Part shown: piece after piece, positions 43,227 to 50,535 of the stretch
How the letters are laid out: every line of letters begins with the position of its first letter
How positions within the stretch are numbered: position 1 is the first letter of the stretch
Program-made: the position numbers and the translations under genes
Notes under the pieces: generated by a model
Seen by the model: the letters and a program-made list of their open reading frames with translations, nothing else
Told to the model about the DNA's origin: nothing
Database searches by the model: none
Source: Spinactinospora alkalitolerans
GTDB lineage: Bacteria > Actinomycetota > Actinomycetes > Streptosporangiales > Streptosporangiaceae
Assembly: GCF_013408795.1 (NCBI RefSeq)
Contig: NZ_JACCCC010000001.1
Location: forward strand, 1,488,001-1,552,000
Direction: 5' to 3'
Length of the DNA stretch: 64,000 nt

Positions 43227-44192
43227 TCAGACGATCAGCAGCTTGCCGGTGGTCGTGCGCCCGGCCAGGTCCGCGTGGGCCCCGGCGGCGTCGGCGAGGT
43301 CGTAGCGGCCGCCCACGTGCACCTTCAGGCTCCCGGCCGCCACCAGGCCGAGCACGTCGGAGGCGCGGTCCAGCAGCTCTGCGCGCTCGGCGACGTGGTG
43401 GGCGAGGTTGGGCCGGGTCAGAAAGACCGAGCCGGCGGCGTTGAGGCGCTGCGGGTCGACCGGCGGCACCGCGCCGCTGGACTGCCCGAACAGCGCGAGC
43501 ACGCCGCGCGGGCGCAGGCTGGCCAGGCTCGCGTCGAAGGTGTCGGCGCCCACGCCGTCGTAGACCGCGGCCACCCCGGCGCCGCCGGTCAGCGACCGCA
43601 CCGCCTCGGCGACGTCGGTCTCGGTGTAGCGGATGATCTCGTCGGCGCCGGCCTCGCGGGCGATCCGCTCCTTGGCCTCGGTGGACACGGTGCCGATGAC
43701 CCTGGCGCCCCGCAGCTTCGCGAGCTGGGTGATGAGCAGGCCGGTGCCCCCGGCCGCCGCGTGCACCAGCACGGTGTCGCCCGGCTGCACCGGGTGGGTG
43801 GAGTGGGTCAGGTAGTGCGCCGTCATCCCCTGCAGCAGCACGGCCGCGGCCTGCTCGGAGGTGACGCCGTCGGGGATCGGGACGACGCGGTCGGCCGGGA
43901 CGACCGCGCGCTCGGCGTAGGAGCCGGGCAGCATCACCCAGCCGGCCCGCTGCCCCGCGGAGACGGCGGTGACGCCCTCGCCGACGGCGCTCACCGTGCC
44001 GGCGCCCTCGACACCCGGGGTGAACGGGGTCGGCACGGCGTAGGCGCCGGAGCGCTGGTAGATCTCGATGAAGTTGACGCCCCGGGCCTCGACGTCGACG
44101 ACCACCTGCCCAGGGCCTGGTTCGAGGTCGGAGACCTCGGCCATCTGCATGACCTCGGGTCCGCCGGTCTCCTCGATGACGATGGCGCGCAT
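43227..44192 (-). CDS. NADPH:quinone oxidoreductase (zinc-independent MDR family)
   Basis: A 321-residue medium-chain reductase of the quinone oxidoreductase type. The protein opens MRAIVIEETGGPEVM, has GVNFIEIYQRSGAY near residue 40, and the NADPH-binding block VLVHAAAGGTGLLITQLAKL near 145. The cysteine zinc ligands of alcohol dehydrogenases are absent, as expected. It probably reduces quinones or enones for detoxification. ATG at 44192, with CGGTTACGGACAAGGAG upstream. It is the downstream neighbour of the Ser/Thr kinase gene on the same strand, with an 80-base gap. Confidence 0.93.
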   Translation of the reverse strand: MRAIVIEETGGPEVMQMAEVSDLEPGPGQVVVDVEARGVNFIEIYQRSGAYAVPTPFTPGVEGAGTVSAVGEGVTAVSAGQRAGWVMLPGSYAERAVVPADRVVPIPDGVTSEQAAAVLLQGMTAHYLTHSTHPVQPGDTVLVHAAAGGTGLLITQLAKLRGARVIGTVSTEAKERIAREAGADEIIRYTETDVAEAVRSLTGGAGVAAVYDGVGADTFDASLASLRPRGVLALFGQSSGAVPPVDPQRLNAAGSVFLTRPNLAHHVAERAELLDRASDVLGLVAAGSLKVHVGGRYDLADAAGAHADLAGRTTTGKLLIV

Positions 44193-44271
44193 GCGGGTGC
44201 TCCTTGTCCGTAACCGCCGGGCCGGTGCCCGTGTTCGATGACGCCCGCTTCAGCGGCGGACGGCCGTCCGG

Positions 44272-46506
44272 CTATTCCCCGGTCTGCTGAGGGGTCCCGG
44301 GCTCCCCGATGTCGCTGAGCTGGTAGTCGTCGAAGTAGACGACCGCGTCGCCGCCGCTGCCCCCGCCCTCGCGCCGGATCAGCAGTCCGGTGGCGCCGTG
44401 CTCCAGCGGGTTCTCGTCGACGGCCTCGGTGATGAACTCGCCGTCCGCCCACAGCCGGATCGTGACCGTTTCGGCCTCCTGATCCCGCTCGCAGGTCATC
44501 TGCAGCCGGTTGGTCGGCTCGGAGCCCTCCGTGGAGCCGTCTCCCGCGGCGTAGTCCACTGCGGCGTGGTCCCCTTCGGAGATCCCCGCCGAACGGCTCT
44601 CCCCAGTGTCGACGAACCCGGGCACGGAGTCGACGGTGCTCATCGTGGACGAGCCGTTCTGGCCGGCGTTGCGGCGGATGACGGCCCCCGACCCGTCGAG
44701 GCGCACCAGCGCCTCGTACTGCGAGTAGACGTTCTCGTAGTCCACCTCCTCGGAGGTGCCGGAGCAGAACAGACCCGCCTGCGCGTACGGCGGGCCGCTC
44801 TGGACCGTGATGTCGACGCTGACGGAGGCCTGCTCGGGGGTGCCCCCGGTGAAGGGCGCGTAGCTCTGCCAGGAGGGGTCGTCCTGTGTGGCCCGCAGCG
44901 CGAACTGCTGGTCGACGTGGCCGGAGGAGGAGTCGTCCTCGAACTCCTTGTCGTACTCGTCCCCCCAGGCGGTCTCGGCGCTGGTGAAGTCCTCGCCGTA
45001 GACCAGGGTGCCCTCGGGGAAGGACGGATCGCCGAATACCTGCACCGCGACCAGCGCGGCCGCGGCGACCAGGGCCACGGCGCCCGCGGCGATGCCGACC
45101 GTCCTCAGCCTGACCCTGCCCCGGCCCCCGCCGGCCGGGCCGGACGCCGAGGCGCCGGGAGGCGGCGCCCCGGGGCCGGGAGGGCCGCCGTAGGGACTCT
45201 GCGGGCCGGAGGGCGGTCCGAGCGGGGGCTGCTGGGGGCCGGAGCCGAACGAGGGCTGTCCGGGCTGCCCGTGGCCGTAGGGCCCCTGCTGCACCGGCGG
45301 CGGGCCGAAGCCGGACTGCTGCGGCCCGGAGGGCGGACCAGGCGGACCATAGGGGGGCTGCTGGGGGCCCGAGGGCTGCGGCGGGTGGGAGGCGACGCCG
45401 GTCGGCGGCGAGGGCTGGTCGTAGGGCCGGGTGGCGGGGGAGGCGGCGGTCCCGGGACCGTCCGGCGGCATGGCGGCCGTCGCCTGCTGCGACAGGTTCT
45501 CCGTCGCGATGCCGTCCTCTCCGCCGTTCGGCGGGGTCGCGGCGGGGTCGTCGGAGGCCGCCGCCGCGGCGGCGGCCGCTCCCGCGGCACCGGCGGCGGC
45601 GATCCCGGTCGGCCGCGTGGTGGAGGGCGGGGTCCAGGAGCGCACCACCGTCTGGTCGATCACCGCCCTGCTGGGATCCTCCTGGCCGATCAGCCGGTTC
45701 AGCAGCTGCTGGGCGGTGGGGCGGTTGGCCGGATCCTTGTCCAGCGCCTGCGTGACCAGTTCCCGCAGCGTGGGGTCGAGGCCCTCCATGTTGGGCGCCA
45801 TGGAGACGATCTGGTGCAGCACCGCCGGCACGGTCGGCGCGTCGAACGGGGCCTTGCCGGTTCCGGCGAAGACGACCAGGCAGCCCCAGGAGAAGATGTC
45901 GGAGGCCGCGGTGATGTCGCGGCCCTCGATGAGCTCGGGCGCGAGGTAGGCCGGCGTGCCCATGAGCTGGCTGGAGCGGGTCACGGCGCTGTCGTCGTCC
46001 ATGGCGCGCGCGATGCCGAAGTCGATCACCTTCGGGCCCACGGAGGACAGCAGCACGTTGGCCGGCTTGAGGTCGCGGTGGATGACCCCGGCGCCGTGGA
46101 TCGCGGTCAGCGCCGCCGCGACGCCCATGGCCAGGCTGTCCAGGGTGCCGCCGTACATGGTGCCGTCGGCCGCGATGGCCTCGGCCAGGTTGGGCCCTGC
46201 GACGTACTCGGAGACGATGAAGAGGGGGTCGCCTTCGAGCCGGGCGTCGATGACCGCGGCGGTGGAGAAGCGGGCCACGCTGCGGGCTGACTCCACCTCA
46301 CGGGCGAACCGGCGGCGGAAGGCCTCGTCGTCGCTGAGGTCGGGATGGATGAGTTTCACCGCGACCGAGCGGTCGGCCTCGTCCTTGGCGAGGTAGACCG
46401 TGCCCATGCCGCCCCGGCCGAGACGGCCGACGATGCGGTACCCGCCCAGTTCGTGCGGATCACCCGTACGGAGGGGTTTGGCGCGCTCGTGCCCGTTTGA
46501 CGTCAC
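44272..46506 (-). CDS. Transmembrane Ser/Thr protein kinase with extracytoplasmic sensor domain
   Basis: A 744-residue eukaryotic-type kinase. Catalytic domain about 17-275: GRGGMGTVYLAK, VAVKLIHPD (ATP lysine), VIHRDLKPANVLL near 142, DFGIARA and GTPAYLAPE. It is followed by an Ala stretch and a long Pro/Gly/Gln-rich linker (about 300-460), one membrane helix (about 466-487) and a 255-residue exported domain that resembles a lectin/LamG-like fold (LVYGEDFTSAETAWGDEY at its start, VVYFDDYQLSDI at its end). The GTG at 46506 is preferred: it follows AAAGGAATT, and the longer open frame to 46731 lacks kinase similarity. Ligand and targets unknown. Confidence 0.9.
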   Translation of the reverse strand: MTSNGHERAKPLRTGDPHELGGYRIVGRLGRGGMGTVYLAKDEADRSVAVKLIHPDLSDDEAFRRRFAREVESARSVARFSTAAVIDARLEGDPLFIVSEYVAGPNLAEAIAADGTMYGGTLDSLAMGVAAALTAIHGAGVIHRDLKPANVLLSSVGPKVIDFGIARAMDDDSAVTRSSQLMGTPAYLAPELIEGRDITAASDIFSWGCLVVFAGTGKAPFDAPTVPAVLHQIVSMAPNMEGLDPTLRELVTQALDKDPANRPTAQQLLNRLIGQEDPSRAVIDQTVVRSWTPPSTTRPTGIAAAGAAGAAAAAAAASDDPAATPPNGGEDGIATENLSQQATAAMPPDGPGTAASPATRPYDQPSPPTGVASHPPQPSGPQQPPYGPPGPPSGPQQSGFGPPPVQQGPYGHGQPGQPSFGSGPQQPPLGPPSGPQSPYGGPPGPGAPPPGASASGPAGGGRGRVRLRTVGIAAGAVALVAAAALVAVQVFGDPSFPEGTLVYGEDFTSAETAWGDEYDKEFEDDSSSGHVDQQFALRATQDDPSWQSYAPFTGGTPEQASVSVDITVQSGPPYAQAGLFCSGTSEEVDYENVYSQYEALVRLDGSGAVIRRNAGQNGSSTMSTVDSVPGFVDTGESRSAGISEGDHAAVDYAAGDGSTEGSEPTNRLQMTCERDQEAETVTIRLWADGEFITEAVDENPLEHGATGLLIRREGGGSGGDAVVYFDDYQLSDIGEPGTPQQTGE

Positions 46507-46869
46507 AGTGGTGAATTCCTTTGTGGATCGCGTGATTCGCGCCTCATAGCGTATCGAGCCCCGGACGCGGTCCCAGCGGCCCGGACCGCGTAAGGGGGCG
46601 GGGGCGCGGCGCCGATCGGAATCTCGTTCGTGTGCAGACGAGTCAACCACGCGCACGCGCCGCACCGCGAACCGCCGGCGGCCGTCCGGACCCGGTGCCG
46701 CGCGGTCGGAATCCGGTCGGAATCCGGCCACGGCGGCGGCTCACACGCTTCCGGGCGGTGACGATCTTCGATAGGGTTGGAACAGATGTTCGAATAGAGG
46801 TCTGCTCTTCCCCGCAGACGAAAGCCGGTCCGCGCGCCCTCGGTGGCGCGTGTCTCATGAGGGGAGCTG
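46507..46869. other. 363-base divergent control region
   Basis: Between the Ser/Thr kinase (reverse) and the DUF6504-like gene (forward). No further gene is seen. It holds a near-consensus SOS box at 46778-46793 and an A/T-richer stretch at 46760-46810. Confidence 0.6.
46778..46793. promoter_or_regulatory. Near-perfect LexA (SOS) box
   Basis: TGGAACAGATGTTCGA matches the actinobacterial/Bacillus-type LexA consensus TCGAAC-N4-GTTCGA at 11 of 12 fixed positions. It lies 76 bases before the GTG of the DUF6504-like gene and inside an A/T-richer stretch, as expected for an operator overlapping a promoter. Confidence 0.75.
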
Positions 46870-47139
46870 GTGGGGCGGATGTACGGCACGCCGATCACGG
46901 TGTGGGAGCAGGACGGCAGACCGGTCCGCTTCATGTGGGAGGGGCGGATCTACGTGGTGCGGCGCATTCTGGACCACTGGGTCACCGTGCGCTCGGACTT
47001 CTCGCCCGAGGCCGGGAGCGGCCGGCCCCGGCGCCGCTTCTGGCGCGTGCAGGTCGGCCCCGAACCCGGCGCCGACGTCTACGAGCTCCGCTACGACTCG
47101 GTGGGAGAGCAGTGGCTGCTCTCCCGGACGCACAGGTGA
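46870..47139 (+). CDS. DUF6504-like small protein, probable SOS gene
   Basis: An 89-residue soluble protein of beta-rich type: PITVWEQDGRPVRFMWEGR, then YVVRRILDHWVTV, FWRVQVG and YELRYDSVGEQWLLSR. It resembles the DUF6504 family, which, as I recall, occurs beside or fused to ImuB-like Y-family polymerases in actinobacteria. No polymerase gene is adjacent here. GTG at 46870 has GAGGGGAGCTG upstream; ATG at 46879 is an alternative. The LexA box upstream supports a DNA-damage role. It is convergent with the permease gene. Confidence 0.8.
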   Translation: MGRMYGTPITVWEQDGRPVRFMWEGRIYVVRRILDHWVTVRSDFSPEAGSGRPRRRFWRVQVGPEPGADVYELRYDSVGEQWLLSRTHR

Positions 47140-47151
47140 GCGGCGCGGGGG

Positions 47152-48564
47152 TCAACCCCCGCGGCGGGCGATCGCGGTGAGGAGGCGCTCCTCGGCGTCC
47201 GCGCCCGCGGCGACGCGCGGCAGCCGCCACAGGAAGACCGCGCCCAGCACCCACCATCCGCCGACGATGAGCCACTCGTAGGGCCAGGCCAGCGCGGCCG
47301 GCATGCCCGGCAGGTAGAGCACGGCCAGGCCCAGGCTCAGCACCAGGGCGAGCACGCCCACGGCGGTGCCGGCCGGGACCCGGAAGGGGCGCGCCATCCC
47401 CGGCTCGCGGCGGCGCAGCGCCAGGAACGACGTCGCCACCATGATGTAGGCGATGACGATGTTGATGCCTCCCGCGTTGACCAGCCACGTCAGCATCTGG
47501 TCGCCGAACAGCGGGGCGAGCACCGACAGCCCGCCGATGAACAGCAGGGCGTTGGCCGGCGTCTTGTACTTCGGGTGCAGTCGGCCGAACCAGCGCGGCA
47601 CCATGCCCGACACCGCCATCGCGTACAGCAGCCGGCTGGCCCCGATGAGGAAGGCGTTCCAGCTCGTGAGGATGCCCGTGATGCCGCCGAGGATGAGGAC
47701 GGTGCCCATGGTCCGGCTGTCCCACAGCGCGGCCATGCCGTCGGCGGAGGCGAGCTGGGCGTCCAGCAGCCCCTCGCGCGACAGGGCCGAGCCGACCGTC
47801 AGCATGATCAGGATGTACCACGCGCTGGCGCAGACGACCGAGAGGATCAGCAGCTTGCCGACCTGCCGGTAGGGCAGCCTGATCTCCTCGGCCGACTGGG
47901 GGATCACGTCGAAGCCGACGAACAGGAACGGCGTCGCCACCAGCACCGCGATGAGCCCGGTCGCGCCGCCGGAGAACAGCGGGCGCATGTTCTCGGTCGA
48001 GCCGCCGACGAACGCGCCGAGCAGCAGCGTCGCCCCGACCGCCAGCAGGAACAGCACGGCGATGACCTGGAAGACGCTGGCCGGGCGGATGCCGACGTAG
48101 TTCAGCGCGGTGATGACGATCGCGGCCACGATGCCGACCGCGGCCCACGAGGCGTAGACGTCGTAGCCTGCGACCGACCACAGCCGGCCGGCCTGCATGT
48201 CGGGGAAGAGGTAGAGGACGGTCTCGGGCAGCGCCACGGCCTCGAAGGCCACGACGCTGAGGTAGCCCAGCACGATGCCCCAGGAGGCGACGAAACCGCC
48301 GTGCGCGCCGAGGCCGCGCAGGGCGTAGTTGTGCTCGCCGCCCGCCCGCGGCATGGCCGACACCAGTTCGGCGTAGGTGAGACCGACGAGGGCGACGATC
48401 GTGCCGCCGATGACGAAGGCCAGCGCGGCGCCGAGGCTTCCGGCGCTGTCGAGGAACTCACCGGTGAGCACGACCCAGCCGAAACCGATCATCGCACCGA
48501 AGGCGAGGGCGAGGACGTCGCCCCGGCCCAGGACCCGGATGAACCCTTCGCTTCGCGTGTTCAT
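47152..48564 (-). CDS. APC-family amino acid permease
   Basis: A 470-residue transporter with about twelve membrane helices. Helix 1 contains the substrate-binding unwound region LAFGAMIGFGWVVLTGEF, and the family's AELVSAMPRAGGEHNYALRGLG follows near residue 70; helix 6 is LVATPFLFVGFDVIPQSAEEI. ATG at 48564 was chosen because AGGAGGG lies six bases before it; a start six codons upstream is less well placed. It probably takes up an amino acid or amine with H+ exchange. It lies downstream of the amidase gene on the same strand (114-base gap), so uptake and hydrolysis may be linked. Confidence 0.92.
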   Translation of the reverse strand: MNTRSEGFIRVLGRGDVLALAFGAMIGFGWVVLTGEFLDSAGSLGAALAFVIGGTIVALVGLTYAELVSAMPRAGGEHNYALRGLGAHGGFVASWGIVLGYLSVVAFEAVALPETVLYLFPDMQAGRLWSVAGYDVYASWAAVGIVAAIVITALNYVGIRPASVFQVIAVLFLLAVGATLLLGAFVGGSTENMRPLFSGGATGLIAVLVATPFLFVGFDVIPQSAEEIRLPYRQVGKLLILSVVCASAWYILIMLTVGSALSREGLLDAQLASADGMAALWDSRTMGTVLILGGITGILTSWNAFLIGASRLLYAMAVSGMVPRWFGRLHPKYKTPANALLFIGGLSVLAPLFGDQMLTWLVNAGGINIVIAYIMVATSFLALRRREPGMARPFRVPAGTAVGVLALVLSLGLAVLYLPGMPAALAWPYEWLIVGGWWVLGAVFLWRLPRVAAGADAEERLLTAIARRGG

Positions 48565-48677
48565 GGGCGTCCCTCCTGTCACCGTACGTGTGGCCAGCGT
48601 TGCCCCTGGGGCGCCGAAATGGAATACCCCCGCGCCCTATATCGCGGCGTGTCGGGCCCACCCGGCCTCCGCGGAAC

Positions 48678-50096
48678 TCAGCGATCCAGCGGCGGGCGGT
48701 GCAGGCCGAAGCCGGTGGCCTGCTCGAAGGCGTGCCCGACCTCCAGGACGCGGCGCTCGGCCAGGTGCGGGCCGACGATCTGCAGGCCCACCGGCAGCCC
48801 CGCCGGGGTGAATCCGGCCGGGACCGACAGCGCGGGGCTGCCGGTGACCGAGATGCAGTAGGCCGAGCGCATCCAGTCCAGGTAGGTCTCCTGCACCTCG
48901 CCGTCGATGTCGGTGGGGAACTCCTGCGACGCGTCGAACGGCGCGACCTGGCTGACCGGCAGCAGCAGCACGTCGTAGCGCTCGAAGAACTCCCGCACGC
49001 GGTGGAAGAGCGCGGTGTGCAGCCGCTCGGCGCGGGCGAGGTCGGCCCCGCTGAGCTTGCGCCCCTCCTCGATGTTCCAGACGACGCTGGCCTTGAGCCG
49101 GCCCGGGTCGGCGTCGAGCAGCGGGCCGAAGTTGCTCTCGAACAGCCACGCGCGCAGCGTCCGGAACACCTCGTCGGCCCCGCTGAGGTCCGGGGCGGCC
49201 TCCTCCACCCGGCAGCCCAGTCCCTCGAACGTCCTCAGTTGCGGGGCGAGCGCGTCGAGCACGGTCCGTTCGCAGGTGAAGGCGCCGCCGAGGTCCGGGG
49301 TCCAGGCCACGCGCAGCCCGCTCAGGTCGCGTTCCAGCGGTTCGGCGAAGCCGGCGCCCGGCTCGGCCACCGCGATCGGGCTGCGCGGGTCGGGACCGGC
49401 CAGCACCGACAGCAGCAGGGCGGCGTCGGCGGTGTCGCGCGCCAGCGGGCCCTGCACCGACAGCGTGGACCAGCCCAGCGGGGCCGGATGGGTGGGCACT
49501 CGCCCGGGGGTGGGGCGCAGGCCTACGACGTTGTTGAAGGAGGCGGGGTTGCGCAGGGAGCCGCCCATGTCGGAGCCGTCGGCGAGCGGGTGCATCCCCG
49601 CGGCGAGCGCGGCGGCGGCCCCGCCGCTGCTGCCGCCGGCCGACTTGGCGGTGTCGTAGGGGTTGCGGGTGGTCCCGAAGATCGGGTTGAAGGTGTGCGA
49701 TCCGGCCGCGAACTCCGGCACGTTGGTCTTGCCGATCGTGATGGCCCCCGCGGCGCGCATCCGCTCCACGATCAGCTCGTCGCGTTCGGGCACGTGGTCG
49801 GCGAAGACCGGCGAGCCGAACGTGGTGCGCACGCCCGCGGTCTCGTGGGTGTCCTTGTGCGCGATCGGCAGGCCGTGCAGCGGGCCGACCCCGGCGCCGG
49901 AGGCCAGGCGCTCGTCGGCGGCGGCGGCCTCGGCCATCGCCCGCTCCGCGCACACCGTCACCACCGCGTTGACCGCGGGGTTGACCGCCGCGATCCGGTC
50001 CAGGTGCGCCCCGACCACCTCGCGGGCCGACACCTCCCGGGCGCGCAGCATCCGCGCCAGCTCCCGGGCCGAGCGGTAGGTGATCTCCTCGTGCAT
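48678..50096 (-). CDS. Amidase signature family protein
   Basis: A 472-residue hydrolase with the Ser-cisSer-Lys triad: Lys81 in GLPIAHKDTHET, the GGSSGGAAAALAAGM block near residue 157, and GSDMGGSLRNPASFNNVVGLRPT near 178-200 holding the nucleophile Ser. The family hydrolyses amides and includes GatA, but the gene is not next to gatB or gatC and the C-terminal half is longer than needed for GatA, so a catabolic amidase is preferred. ATG at 50096 follows CAGGAGCGCCC; the upstream open frame lies over the riboswitch of the divergent chelatase gene and is not coding. Confidence 0.92.
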   Translation of the reverse strand: MHEEITYRSARELARMLRAREVSAREVVGAHLDRIAAVNPAVNAVVTVCAERAMAEAAAADERLASGAGVGPLHGLPIAHKDTHETAGVRTTFGSPVFADHVPERDELIVERMRAAGAITIGKTNVPEFAAGSHTFNPIFGTTRNPYDTAKSAGGSSGGAAAALAAGMHPLADGSDMGGSLRNPASFNNVVGLRPTPGRVPTHPAPLGWSTLSVQGPLARDTADAALLLSVLAGPDPRSPIAVAEPGAGFAEPLERDLSGLRVAWTPDLGGAFTCERTVLDALAPQLRTFEGLGCRVEEAAPDLSGADEVFRTLRAWLFESNFGPLLDADPGRLKASVVWNIEEGRKLSGADLARAERLHTALFHRVREFFERYDVLLLPVSQVAPFDASQEFPTDIDGEVQETYLDWMRSAYCISVTGSPALSVPAGFTPAGLPVGLQIVGPHLAERRVLEVGHAFEQATGFGLHRPPLDR

Positions 50097-50535
50097 GGGC
50101 GCTCCTGCAGGTGCGATCGGGCGGTCCGCATTCCATGACAGCCGGACCGGCTCGACCCGGACCAGGGGGTATCTTGCCGATTCCCGCGGCCCGGTTGGGC
50201 AACTCTCGTCCATCTCCATGGTTCCAGGGCAAGGTACCGACCGAAGGGAGGTACGGACAGGAGGCCGTCCTCGCTCACAGGTATCGGCGAGTCCACCCGG
50301 GCGGGCGGCCCGTCCCGACCGGTGTGTCATGCTGGGACGCGGTGCCCATGGCAGGAACCCGGTGCGAATCCGGGACGGTCCCGCCACTGTGACCAGGGAG
50401 TGAACCCGCGATCAGCGCCACTGCCGGCGACGCCGGTGGGAAGGCCGCGGAGGAGCGGCGATCTGGGAGCCAGGAGACTGCCCGGCACCGCGACCCAACC
50501 GTACGGGCGTGGAGACCCGGAAGGAAAGGACCCCC
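50097..50535. other. Divergent intergenic region holding a B12 riboswitch
   Basis: 439 bases between the amidase start (reverse) and the chelatase gene (forward). The right part is the cobalamin riboswitch and leader; the left part (50097-50320) should carry the promoters for both directions. No gene seen. Confidence 0.6.
50325..50485 (+). ncRNA. Cobalamin (B12) riboswitch upstream of the chelatase AAA/vWA gene
   Basis: All conserved blocks are present in order: GGAACCCGGTGCGAATCCGG, GGTCCCGCCACTGTGACC, GCGCCACTG, CGCCGGTGGGAAGGCCGC and the B12 box GGGAGCCAGGAGACTG (50465-50480). The gene starts about 55 bases downstream with GTG at 50536. It should switch off the whole downstream corrin run when adenosylcobalamin is abundant. 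Confidence 0.95.

Noticed and set aside
50097-50387. Extended N-terminus of the amidase
   Set aside because: Residues are unlike the family and the frame runs antisense through the second riboswitch.
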